Positions 12,245-23,300 of a DNA stretch of 64,000 nucleotides are shown here, one piece after another; within the stretch, counting starts at the first letter, position 1, and every line of letters begins with the position of its first letter. Source of the DNA: Cryptomeria japonica (taxonomy: Eukaryota; Streptophyta; Pinopsida; Cupressales; Cupressaceae). The notes under the pieces were generated by a model. It made no database searches and was not told the origin of the DNA. It saw nothing but the letters and a program-made list of their open reading frames with translations. Location of the stretch: assembly GCF_030272615.1 (NCBI RefSeq), contig NC_081406.1, forward strand, positions 468,764,400-468,828,399. The letters run 5' to 3'. A program made the position numbers and the translations under genes.

Positions 12245-12252
12245 TATAAATG
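12245..12252 (+). promoter_or_regulatory. Possible internal promoter ahead of SR1 second ORF
   Basis: TATAAATG in an ACATGTATAAATGCA context lies 256 bp upstream of the ATG at 12508, with no ORF between. This spacing resembles a plant TATA box with a 5' untranslated region, so the second ORF may have been expressed from its own promoter (inference). Confidence 0.35.
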
Positions 12253-12507
12253 CATTTTTCAAATCATTTCTCACTATCTATTTTTGAGCGAATAAAAGTT
12301 TTCAAGTGCAGAGTGAAGAAAAGGCGATTTGAGCTTAGATTTCAAGAAATTGGATAACCTTGAAAGAGATTCAAATCTAGTTTGCAAGTGGTAGTGGAGA
12401 ACACAAAGCTATGATTTGGCATCCGACGAAGAGTGAAGTGAAGCAGAATTAGGAAGCCCTAAATTCGCATTTGAAAGGTATTTTTTGTGTTCTTGAAATA
12501 CTCTTCA

Positions 12508-15500
12508 ATGGCTTCCGCATCTCATACTAGTTTAAGTACATCCATTGAGTCAAAAAGTTTCATTCAGAGGAAGTCCAAGTATAATGCTTTGTCACAAGCT
12601 CCAGCTGGAGTGATAGTCGAAGAAGGAATTTTTGATTATATTGATTTCAAAATAGAAGACCTAGGGTCTTTAGCCATTCATACTTAGTTAGGTCTATTTT
12701 GTGGAAAGGACAAAAGGATCAAACCAGAATTTAGTGTCATAGAGAAGAAGAAATTCCACAACATAGTATATTTCCTGGAAGACTTCACAGAGGATCACAT
12801 CAGGATCATCTTGAGTAGAGTCCATGGTGACAAGATGTACTTGGAGAGGATGCATGATATCATGCCTCAGGAAATTCATGCAGTCACCAATTTCTGCAAC
12901 ACAAGGGAAGTGCCAGCCCTGAGAAAAGTGAGCAAAATGGAAATGACCAGGCTCACTGGTTCAACAAGTGATTCACGGGGCATGACAGTCAATCCTATCA
13001 AGGATGATCTGGTGAAATACACATGCATGGTGATTGGATACCGAACATTCTCAGCCAACAGGATTAATTTTGTATCTACTGCAGTGGTAAATGCCACTTA
13101 CTAAATGATAAAAGAGGATGCATCTTTTGATTTATGCACCGGCATGCAGAGGCAACTCCTACTAAATCTTAAGGCAATCAAGCAAGACAACTCACTGAGG
13201 TTTAATTTTGGACAACTACTGGTAGGGTTGTTCTTTTATTTCCAAGGCTACTTTCTGAGTGTAGGAGATGTCCAGTGGTCACTTGACCAACTGATAACCA
13301 AGCAGATAAAGGAAAGCATGCAAGCCATTGGAACTGGCTACCTTGAGGTACTGAACAAATACTTTGATGAGTTTAGAAGAAAGATGAGTCAGAGAGTAAG
13401 AATCTCAAGTGACATAGTGAAGAAATACGAAGATGACATCTATTTCACTATTCAAGTGGACAAATGTCTAATGGAGGTTGTTGAGCCTAGAATGGAGGAA
13501 GTGGAGCCTATGGGCTATGAGGTCATGTTTGACATGCTGGAAGGGTATGCTTCAACCCTTATTGCCTCGCCTCTTGATCCAAAGGCTAAGAGAACTAGAA
13601 CCTACTTGGAGAGGATTGCACCAATTGAAGAACCATCGGTGAAGAAGGGAAAAGAACCGGTAGCTAAGAAAGCTAACAGTGCCTGCAGCATCAGCACTGA
13701 CTACTACTACGACTCCAAGAGTGACCAAGCGGTCACCGGCAAAGAAGAAACTGGAGGTAACACCGGCAAAAGTCTTTGAAAGAAAGAGGAAGACTAAGGC
13801 AAATGAATTGGACTCGAAAGAAACCAAGTCTGATGAATAGCCAAAGAAGGCTAGATAGACCAAGAAGATGAAGAAGAATGAACTAGTAGCATCTGCACTA
13901 GTAAATATAGATATCTCCTCTTACAAACCTTTGACACATTGTCAAAGAACAGTAAATAATATTAGGAGAAAGTTACTTCATGATTTAATATATTATTATG
14001 ATGAATTCAATAGTGAGGAAAAAGATGAAGTACTATAGGAAATCATTCTTTATTTATGTAAAAATGATCGGTCACCATCAGAGATTAAATCTTAGACACC
14101 AGATTCATTATTTAAAGCATTAGATAACAAATGGTGCATTGCCATTGAAAAGGAACAGGAGATTAGGGAGAAAGTTTTTGCACAGTTCTTCCCTGAACTC
14201 TCAAATTTAGAATTGTTTGATGCCCTAGATCAAAATAAAGGTCTCTTCTTCACAAGGAGAAGAAGACTCTGGTTGTTGAAGGGGAGAGTTGATGATGTAG
14301 AAAAAGATACACATCAGCACATGGCCCATGCTATCAGCTCTCACAAAGCATGAATGGCCAACCTCCAAGCGGAAAAGGAACTGGTTATTTCCAAACCGGA
14401 TGAGGTCTTTGATGAGGAAGGAAACCTGGTGGAAGAACCAATTGACACCATCGATGTCGATGCCCTGAATGTAGATGATGTCACACAGGACATACCTTAT
14501 GAGGGAACTAAATAGGGGCAATAGGCCGATCAAGGTGGTGAACAAGTTGTGGACACAAAGCAAGCGACAAAAGACCAGGAAGAGAAAAAGAAGAAGGATG
14601 AAGATGAGAAACAGAAGAAAGAGGAAGAGAAGAGAAAAGAGGAAGAGGAGAAATGGAAAGATGAAGAAAAGAAGAAGCAAGAGGATGAAAGGAAAAAGAA
14701 AGAAGAAGAGGATAAGAAAGAAAAGAGAAAGAAGGAAGAAGAGGAGAAGAAAAAGAAGGAAGAGGAAGAAAAGAAGAAGAAGGAAGCAGAGGAGAAGAAG
14801 AAGAAGGAAGAGGAAGAACATAAGAAGAAGGAAGGGAAAGAGAAGAAGAATAAGGAAGACGAAGCACAGAAGAAGAAGGAAGAAGAAGAAAAGAAGAAAG
14901 TAGAAGCAGAGCAGAAGCAGAAAGAAGAAGAAGACAAGAAGAAGAAGGAAGAGGAAGAGAAGAAAAAGAGAGAGAAAGAAAAGGAAGAGAAGGAGAAGAA
15001 AAAGAAGGAAGAAGCAGACAAGACCATTGAAGAAATGAAGACCACACAGATGGAAAGTCCTAAGGCAACCAGTAGCCAAGCCAAACCGGCTGCTATCTCG
15101 AGCCCCATTGATCTCCAATCTGCAAGTGAGTCTGAGCTTATGCAGAGCATCAAGGTTTCCCAAGAGTGCCTTGAAGGCATTCGAAGGAAAAGAGAACAAG
15201 ATATTATTCAGGCGGCTGTAGACACACTTACCGATTTAATCCCCAGTACTAATCATCTTGACATCGATTCATCACTAGCACAACTCAAACTTTTGTGTAC
15301 TATAGTGGATGATCAGGTGCAGAGTCTAGAAGAAGCAGCAGAGGCCAATGTAAAGAAAGAGCACCAAAAGGCTCTTAATGTTTCTCTAGTGAAGAAGTTG
15401 AATGAGCTTAGGACTGAACTGCAAATTCTTCAGAAGTGTTATCTAAACCTAGAGGCCCTGACAGTCACACAGGAACTGAGCACAATAGATGCCATGGAGG

Positions 15501-15514
15501 AACATGTATCATAG
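12508..15514 (+). pseudogene. SR1 second ORF, Lys/Glu-rich accessory protein
   Basis: Starts MASASHTSLSTSIESKSF at 12508 and continues in frame 1 through stops at 12685 and 13102 to 13779. It then shifts frame, with more stops to about 14520, and is open again from 14549 to 15514. The N-terminal 400 codons look globular (HGDKMYLERMHDIM; FNFGQLLVGLFFYFQGYFLS) and include PMGYEVMFDMLEGYASTLI, which matches SR2. The middle is Lys/Glu repeats predicting a long single helix; the C-terminal 160 codons are helical (LAQLKLLCTIVDDQVQSLEE). It occupies the position of the Sirevirus envelope-like ORF, but I see no clear signal peptide or fusion motif. Function unknown. Confidence 0.65.
14566..15025 (+). 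repeat. Nearly pure purine tract (GAA/GAG/AAG repeats)
   Basis: About 450 bp of plus-strand sequence is almost all A and G in AAG, GAG and GAA triplets with rare T or C. In the SR1 ORF it codes for KKKEEEE-type blocks (roughly 150 codons). The opposite strand is an almost pure pyrimidine run whose long Phe/Ser/Leu frames are by-products. Confidence 0.9.
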
Positions 15515-15684
15515 ATGTAGACAGAGAAGGAAGTGGTAACCTCCTTACTTGAGTCTTGGTCCCTCTCCATGAAACAATTTTTGTAGGACTATAAAGTGGG
15601 TTTTGACAAGTATTATTCATTATTGTCATAAACTCTTTTATATATATATGGAAAAAAAATTTTCAGCGGTACTTTGTCATTGTT

Positions 15685-15934
15685 GGCAAAGGGGGAGAAG
15701 TATATCTAGTTTTTGTTTTTACAATTTTGAAATTTTGATATATGTTGTGATATATGTTATATGCTCTGATGATTATGCTCTGAATACAAAATTGCTATAC
15801 ATTCTGTTGATTAAGGGATAGTGTATATGCTTAGGGGGAGCAATTTTGTTAATGGCAAGTTTTTTTGTTGTAAAACACTTAGATGTCAAAATTTTATTTT
15901 CCTAAGTGTTGCCATCAATGCCAAAGGGGGAGAT
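15685..15934 (+). other. SR1 multiple polypurine tracts before the 3' LTR
   Basis: GGCAAAGGGGGAGAAG (15685), TTAGGGGGAG (15831) and CCAAAGGGGGAGAT (15921) occur in the 250 bp before the 3' LTR; the last directly adjoins TGTTGG at 15935. This is the site expected to prime plus-strand DNA synthesis, and repetition of it is a Sirevirus trait. Confidence 0.8.
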
Positions 15935-17053
15935 TGTTGGCATTTTTGATGTTTATGTTGTGATTGTCATTGATGGACACACACTTGTATTGAGATCCCC
16001 TTTATATGTATGAGCTCATGCTCAACCAGTATTTGTTGCAACCAGTATATTGCATACTAGTCTCTAGACTAGTGATTTTGCAGAATGTGTTTCCTGGTCT
16101 GAAGCGGCATGTCGATCCCAAGTGATTCATAGATCACAAGCGGTATGAGGGAGCAAAGCAGCACAACACATTCTTACCAGTCTTCATTTGTGACAAACCA
16201 GCAACCGATATTTTGTATGAACCGGTAATACTCTGTGATGAGTTACCAACTGGCATTTGGTGATTAGTTACCAATCCACTGATTGTTTGATGGTGCTGAC
16301 ACATTGACGGTGATTCTTGTGTTGTGTTACTGAGTATGTATAGATTCATTGAACCTAGGAAATTGTAATGTAATCTTATTGGACCGACATGAATCAGATT
16401 CCTTTAAAAGGACATCATGTCTAGGGTTTTAAGTTGTTGCTGAAAAGGGTTAATGTTGAGCTAGGGTTTGAGGTGGAAGTTAAGAACGATCTTATCGGAG
16501 AAGATCAAGTTGTAACTATGAGAGAGAGAGAGAAGATTGAAGTAATGCTGGAATGCATTAGCTATGAGAAATACTAGATCTAACCAAGCAGTTTGTGCTA
16601 TTAGATAGATCAAACACTTGTTGATTACTCACATCTTTGACAAGTCTATAGCCCTTAATGGGGTAGGCCTCAAAGCCTTTGTAAAATCCTCTAACAAGGT
16701 GGTTCACACATGTGAATCTAAAATCCTCTAACAAGGTAGTCTTTAATTGGACTCATCTCCTAACAAAGATTGAGATTCCTAATAGAATCTATTCTGGTGA
16801 AGAACATTGTAAGACCTTAACCGGTCTGGTTTCTATTCTATAGATAGTGACTTGTGAGTTCCATCTCACCGTGGTTTTTCCTAGTTGGGTTTCCATGTCA
16901 AATATCCTGTGTTATGGTTGTATTGCTTTTGTGGGTGAATGCTTTATTCACATTTTGGTTTGCATGTGTGATAACCGGTTTGACTATTAGACTGCTTTAC
17001 CAGTTTATCTTTAGACTGTGTAAGTGTTTTAGTGCAGTAGTTTTTGGCATACT
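15935..17053 (+). repeat. SR1 3' LTR (slightly truncated)
   Basis: Starts TGTTGGCATTTTTGATG and aligns with the 5' LTR to GGCATACT at 17053. It lacks the final AATTCACCCCCCCC...ATTCA segment and passes straight into the GY1 leader. Close similarity of the LTRs makes SR1 one of the younger insertions here. Confidence 0.85.
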
Positions 17054-17111
17054 TGTGCAATTAGAGAGATATAGGTAGATTGACTTCACACGGATCTTAG
17101 GGTTTCCAAAT

Positions 17112-18400
17112 ATGGTTAGTAATGAAGTGAGAATTGCACTACCTAAATTCTTAGGGAATAATGCAATCACCAGTGAGGATCACATTAGAACCTTTCAAAA
17201 TGTGATGGATAATTTTGAAATAGAGCATGAGGATATGTTCATGAAGATGCACATGCAATCTCTTACTGATGATGCTAGAGAGTGGTACAAGGGTTTTCCT
17301 GATTTATGCATTAGATATTTTCAAGATTTTAAAAGGATGTTCAAGAATCAATATGGTGACCACTCCGATCCTAAGTTTTCCCTACATGAGATAACCAATA
17401 TCAAAATAAATCAGAATGAGGAAGTGTCATGTTTCAAAAATAGGTTCATTAAGTTGCTCAATAAGATACCTCCTCATTTGAAGCCCACTAATCATGTGTC
17501 TAGTTTTTTACTATGACACATTTGACTCTAAGATTGGCTATGAACTAAGGTCCAATAATCGTCCAACTTTAGGTGCAACGTTTAAGGTTGCACAAACTAT
17601 AGAAAATAATAGGAAGGCTTCTGGCAAAGCAGCTAGAAGGGATGATGTTAGAATTCTATAGAACCCTAAATGACATCATAGAAAGCAACCCAATGAAGAA
17701 GATAAAATTGATAAGGTCATGAGTTCCCTTGAGGATTTAAATTATAGGATTGCAAAAAGTGAGAAGGGCTTACCCCATGACATGCCTAATTATTAGAGCC
17801 ATGATAGACCAAGGCTTCATAATATGCCTTACACCATAAATTGGAAGGATGGTAGAGCATAGAATAATCAACAAAGATAAATAAACAACAAAGAAACTCC
17901 TAATCCTTTGAAGAATCCAGGAGGGCATTTTGTGGAAGAAAATCCTTGGTGTACTGTATGTAGTTTGCCACATTCTTGAATTTAGTGTGCTATTACTAGA
18001 GCAATAGATGAAGATGAAGTTTACACTAGTTGCAGAGAAGATGGTTTTGAACCTGACCATATGGTTAATATGTTGTCATTCTATAGTAGTGATGCAGGGT
18101 ATGATTCTTCTAAAGAAAATGGATTAGAGATTGATGTCAACAACTAGAGGAAATGGAGCAAAGGAGAGTACCAAGAAGTATTTTTTGATAATGAGAATTT
18201 TGAAAATTACAAAGTGAATGCTGCTTCCCATGACCAATCTATGAATGTAAATTTGAGAATGCCAAGTGAAGAAGATATCAAAGAACTTACTATAGTTTCA
18301 ATTTCTCAAGTTAAGAGTGACTACAACTTGAGATCTAAAGGTGTTTCACCTAACCTGGGAAAGCCAGGGGGACTGTTTATAAAAGAAAAGTAGATAGATT
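17112..18400 (+). pseudogene. GY1 gag (capsid and nucleocapsid)
   Basis: ATG at 17112 opens a 134-codon retrotransposon gag domain: RIALPKFLGNNAITSEDHIR, SLTDDAREWYKGFP, FKRMFKNQYGDHSDP and NEEVSCFKNRFIKLLNKIPP follow the usual plant gypsy order. A stop or frameshift at 17516 breaks it; the rest can be followed in other frames, including a degenerate zinc knuckle WCTVCSLPH...C near 17948 that contains two stops. The 58 bp upstream (17054-17111) are leader sequence separated from the rest of the leader by SR1. Confidence 0.75.
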
Positions 18401-18444
18401 TAAAAACTCAGCCCACTGCACATAAGGATGACTACAAGAGTAAA

Positions 18445-19360
18445 ATGACTAAAGCACAAGTAGTACAATGTTATGTCCCCAAAAATTATCCCAAAGGGAA
18501 GAAAATTGAAAAGGACATTGCTACAGCAGAGCCACTAGTCCCACCTGTCACTGCTGAAAAGGAAATGCAACCAAGAGAGGTGACACAAAATGATGCTATT
18601 CTAGGTATTCTTAGAACATCTACTTTTGTTATGATTCAAAAATTGTCTCAGATAAAAGTATCTATTCCATTTCTTGAAATGATGAGGATAGATGAACATA
18701 GGGATAATGCACTATCTTTGATATCAAATGTTGCATCCAAACCTTAGACTGCTGAAAAGAAAGGGACAATAGAAAAAAAAATGCTCATGTTAATGAGGTT
18801 GAGATAGATGCTATGAAAATCCTAGAGGTATATCTGGGAGACACCATAGCCAAGAGCCCGTCATAGGTGGATCCTTGTTATTTGACATTATTAATCAACA
18901 ACAGACTTGTAAAAAATTGTATGATTGATTCCAGAGCTACTATTAATTTTATGCCTCTAGGATTCATGAAGGAATTAGGGTTGTTGGTTGATAATAATTA
19001 TGGGAGATGCTATGCAATGGATAATAGATCCATTCCAGTCATAGGAATCCTAAAGGACTTTGAGGTCAAATTAGCTAACTTTCCTAAGGCTACATATTAA
19101 ATTGATGTTATTGTAGTAGATGTATCACCCACTTATGGCATACTATTATCTAGACAATGGACACTAGTAGTAGGGGGAAATGTGAAATTAGATTTATCTT
19201 ATGCAACCATCCCAATGAATGGGATTGAGGTTAAATTGAAAAGAGAATCTAGAGCCAATACCATAGTTGAGACTATAGACCCAAATAATATGGTATGTTT
19301 TTATGACATAGACATGGTAAATTTCAGGGTAGATTCTTCTCAACCTCAACTTTAGAACAC
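18445..19360 (+). pseudogene. GY1 linker and aspartic protease
   Basis: A Lys/Pro-rich linker (18445-18747) leads into a retropepsin domain at 18867-19190: LLINNRLVKNCMIDSRATIN, FMKELGL, PVIGILKDFEVKLANFPKAT, then DVSPTYGILLSRQW. The catalytic triad is DSR here, where Gly is usual after DS, so activity is doubtful. A TAA at 19098 and further stops break the frame. Its role would be cleavage of the gag-pol polyprotein. Confidence 0.7.
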
Positions 19361-19400
19361 ATACCCAATTGATAGTGAGATACAAAGCAATCAGACCAAT

Positions 19401-19965
19401 CTATGGTAGATGTTCTTTGATGGGGCCTGTAGTAAGGAAGGATCTGGAGCAAGGGCGATTTTTATTAATCCTAGTGGGAAAAATTTTAAGTATTCCTTTT
19501 AGTTATTATTTGAATGCACTAATAACATTGTCGAGTGTGAGGCTTTGCTCCTAGGACTTAATCTCGCTACAAGACATGGAATTAAAATGCTAACATTTTG
19601 GGGTGATTCAAAGTTAGTAGTGTCTCAGGTCAGGGTGTAGTATTCATAAAAAACCAAGAGGCTAAAACAATACAAGTGTGCTGTATGAGATTCTATTAAA
19701 ATGTTTGTTGCCTTTTGAATTGGATGGATTGAGAGGTCAAAGAATATCATGGCTGATTTTATAGAAAATGTTGCTTTGAAACATGATGACATTACTTTGG
19801 TTGGGGTTTCAAAGGTTGAGGCAAAAATAAGGCCATCTGTCCCTGATAACATTTGTAATTGGGAAGTTTTTGATAAAAATGATTTGCTAATTTTTTTGCA
19901 TTGTGTAGATGAATACGAAACTCAAGAAATTGACTTCAATGCTTTTGTTGAAACAACTAATTGAA
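19401..19965 (+). pseudogene. GY1 extra RNase H located before RT
   Basis: MFFDGACSKEGSGARAIF at 19410 starts an RNase H fold, continued by NIVECEALLLGLNLATRHG and LTFWGDSKLVVSQV, then NIMADFIENVALKHDD after a stop. Catalytic-type Asp (FDGA), Glu (ECEAL), Asp (GDSK) and a late Asp (MADF) are all visible. A second RNase H follows RT (25779-26017), so this is an additional domain. Plant Tat elements are known for an extra archaeal-type RNase H, but usually after RT; here it sits between protease and RT, as in GY2. Confidence 0.7.
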
Positions 19966-20191
19966 AGCAGATGGTATTTGGTAATGAAATTGTGCAACTA
20001 AGAACAAATAAGATCCCAAAGGGTCTTGTGGCATTGGAACAGGTATTTGATGTGAATGATAGTGCACCTATGAAGACAGTCGCAACCAATGTGGTGAGAT
20101 AGAAGAGATAAATCTAGGGACTGAGTCATCACCTAAGATTATATATATTGGCAGAAGGATTAATCCTCAAATTCGATGAATTCTCATAGCC

Positions 20192-21265
20192 TTGCTAATA
20201 AAATATAAGCATGTGTTTTCTTTGTCATATGATGACCTAAAAGATTACATACAAGACCTATTCCAGTATGAAATACCACTAGACCCTAATGCTAAGCCAT
20301 TTAGACAAAAGAAAAGGCCAATTAACCTAGTGCTCAGGCCTAAAATGCAAGAAGAGCTAATCAAATTCTATAGAGAAAAAAGAATCATAAAGCCTATCAG
20401 ACATTCCTCTTGGATATTTAATTTGGTGCCAATAAGTAAGAAGAATGGTGATATACGACTGTGTGTAGACTTCAGAAACTTGAATATATCATCTCTTAAA
20501 GATAATTATCCACTCCCAAAAATAGAGTCAATGCAACAAAAGGTTACATGATGTGAATTTCTATCCATGATGGATGTATTTTCGGGGTACAACTAAGTGA
20601 AAGTCAAAGAGGCAGAGCAATATAAGACTACCTTCACAATTCCATGGGGGACATATGTGTATGTGAGAATGCCTTTTGGTTTAACAAATGTTGGAGTTGT
20701 CTTTCAGAGAGCTATGGATGAAGCTTTTTCAGACTTAATAGATATCATCATGGTTGTTTATCAGGATGATCTAACAACATTTTCCAAAAAGGTAAAAGAT
20801 CATTACTCACATTTGGAAAAGGTGTTCACAAGAGCTTTAGAGTATGGGATTTCTCTTAATCCTAAAAAATGCCACTTTTCTGTGACTGAAGGTAAGCGAC
20901 TAGGTCATATTATGTCCAAGAATGGGGTGATTATAGACCCTAAGAGAGTAGAAACTATTGACAAAATACCCATCCCTAAGACTATGAAGGCCATTCAGTC
21001 ATTTTTTGGCCAAATTAATTTTGTCCGTAGATTCATATCAAATTTTGTTGAGATAGTTAAGCCTATCTCTAAAATGTTAAAAAAGGGAGCTAAGATAGAT
21101 TGGACAAATGAAGCTCTAGAGGCATTTGTGGCTATAAAGAGGGCAATTAAATAGGTCCTTGTTTTGAAAGGATATAATTTTAGTAAGCCTTTTCAGGTTT
21201 TCTGTTTGGCTTCATTTCACACCATAGATGCAGTTATGCTACAGAAGAACAATGAAGGGTATGAG
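20192..21265 (+). pseudogene. GY1 reverse transcriptase and start of RNase H
   Basis: Contains FRQKKRPINLVLRPKMQEEL, RHSSWIFNLVPISKKNGDIR, LCVDFRNLN, the WGTYVYVRMPFGLTN palm segment and the active site VVYQDDL at about 20755. YQDD is unusual for plant gypsy, where YMDD, YLDD or YIDD is expected. Stops at 20549 and near 20593 split the frame; the thumb and connection (IDPKRVETIDKIPIPKTMKA, FFGQINFVRRFISNF) are readable to 21154. RNase H begins FSKPFQVFCLASFHTIDAVM and is cut at 21265 by an insertion. Confidence 0.85.
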
Positions 21266-23084
21266 TGTAATGCCCCTACCCTAGTCAGCCTTGTAAAACC
21301 CATTTGACCTTGGTTGACTTCCTATGTGGCATTCTTGAATGGTTGGTTAACTGTGATGCAATGTTGTAGATTAGATAATATAAATAATTGTGCATACCTA
21401 TTATTGTGCTTTTGCATCGATTCTTGTGTAAATGTAGTTGTTTCCTAATTCTTGTATAAATCTTGAGCTAATGCCTTCATTGAATATGTATATATGTATG
21501 TATGCTTGCGTGACTCATGGTTGCAGGAGACTGCAAGTACTATATCGCCTTGGTCGAGGTTCATCTCCTTCAGGATTCGCAGGGTTGAGTATACCTCCTT
21601 CATCCTTAGAATTCGGATTAGGTGGTCATAAAACTCCCATCTTGCCTTAGCCATGGTCAGGTGAGCGTCGTGTGTGGTCCGTAGGGTTCCTTTGTCGTTT
21701 GGGTTGCATGTCATGTGATTGGTGGACTTTCTTGGTGTGCGTACCTTGCGTGTGGGGAATGGAGTATTTTATCCTAAGTAGTTAATTCAATTTAATGTGT
21801 GGATGTACGCATTAGTAATTGAGAAATTTAAAATAGATAGTTTTCTTTTATATGATAAATCGTTAAATTAAGAGATCGCTTTATTTATATTTAGCAAGCT
21901 TAAGTATTTAAATTGAATTAATGTGTTCATTTATGCATTAGTAGTTGAGGAATTAAAATAAGTAGGTTTCCTCCATAAGATTAGTCATTTATTTAAAAGA
22001 TTGCTTTATTATGTGTAGCGAGTTTAATTTAATAGTTAATTTTAAATAATGAATTTACTTAGTTTATGCATTTTTTTTAAAAGGAAACATTTAAAGTTAT
22101 TTGAAATATAATTAATTTAACCACTTTTGCATTTTGGAAAAGAAAGGGTAGATTTTATTATTTAAAGAAAATTATGTTTAATTTGTAAAGTTGATATAGT
22201 GTAAAAGGTTGATTTTTGAAAATTATTTGATTTAAATGCTTTACCCTTGTCAGTAGTTTGAAAAATAATGTTGGCCTAATTAATATTAAAAAAAAAAAAA
22301 TTAAAATTAAGATCAAAATAAGAGAAATATATTAATTAGAAAATCAAGTAAATCAATTTAACAGTTGAAAGAAATTATCATTTCTTTTTATTTTAATAAG
22401 GGCTTAATTTTGAAATTAGAAATTAGGTCAAAAAGGGGGTTTCCATATAACCTAAGTTGAAAAATATTTTGGGGGAGAGTTTTTGGAAAAGAAAAAAAAA
22501 TATATGGGGATGGTGATTTGGGGAAAAAGGATGGATTTTCTATAGCTGCAAATTTGGGGGCTCTTCTTCAAATTCTTCCAGAAATGCTCATTGAGGTAAG
22601 AATCTATTTACCAGTTTGATTAAAATGTTTATTTAAAAATAAAAAGGGGTTGAATGTTCTTCTTGCAATTTTGGTTTTCAAAATTTTTCCATTGATTGTC
22701 CAAGAGTAGTTTCATAGTAGAAATTTGTTAAAGATTATCTTTTGGTTGGATCTTGGTGTGAGAAATGAGCTCCCTTATGCCCAACAAAAAAAATTTGTTT
22801 AATCAGTTGGTTATTCATCAAATTTTTTTATTTTTTTTGAAACCCTTAACATTCTAGAAAAGAAAAATGATTGTGACTGTAACAAATGGAAAATGGGGGT
22901 TTTTTACGTTTTTGGGTATTTCGTTTATGTTATTTCAAAAAAATTACTATTAAGTCGAAACTGGGAAAAGACACAGAAACAAAAAGAAAATATATCCATT
23001 CAAAAAAAATGGGGAATAAAATAAAATACAAATTTTATTGGGGTATTTCAGGGGGGGAGCCGAAGCTCAACCCACCCCTCCCTG

Positions 23085-23300
23085 CAGCACTACCGCAGCT
23101 CCTCCCGGTTCCCACACAGTGGGGGCCAGAGGGGACTGCGACTCCCATGGAGGCCGCAGCTCCTCTCGGCTCCACTGTATGGGGCCCGAAGGGCCTACAA
23201 CCCCATGGCGGCCATGGTACCCCCGGCTCCACTATAGGTGGAGGCCGAGGGTCTTGCATCCTCCGTGGAGGCCGCATACTCCTCGGTAGGGCACGACCCA
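23085..23300 (+). repeat. GC-rich island with about three 60-bp repeats
   Basis: Three units begin CCCGGTTCCCACACAGTGGG (about 23105), CTCGGCTCCACTGTATGGGG (about 23167) and CCGGCTCCACTATAGGTGGA (about 23224). Each ends with a CATGGAGGCCGCAGCTCC or CATGGCGGCCATGGTACC type segment. Sharply GC-rich inside an AT-rich LTR. Confidence 0.65.

Larger units (their letters stand above)
9574..17053 (+). mobile_element. SR1: Sirevirus-like (Ty1/copia) element lacking pol
   Basis: Two near-identical LTRs of about 1.1 kb (9574-10732 and 15935-17053) flank a 5.2-kb interior. The interior has a Met-tRNA-type primer site (TGGTATCAGAGC, 10738), a gag-like gene with four zinc knuckles, a long second ORF, and several AAAGGGGGAG polypurine tracts, the last abutting the 3' LTR. 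Repeated polypurine tracts and this primer site are known hallmarks of plant Sireviruses. No protease, integrase, RT or RNase H is present, so it would need a helper element. It sits in the GY1 leader. The last roughly 26 bp of the 3' LTR are missing, so no target duplication is visible. Confidence 0.8.

Noticed and set aside
14475-14903. Arg/Lys-rich plus-strand ORF of 142 codons
   Set aside because: A frame shadow of the same purine tract; the adjoining frame (14549-15514) continues into ordered helical sequence and is the better reading.
14225-15199. Long minus-strand ORFs rich in Leu, Phe and Ser that look like a membrane protein
   Set aside because: They are the antisense of the purine-rich Lys/Glu tract of SR1; a pyrimidine run is free of stops in several frames. 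There is no independent support.
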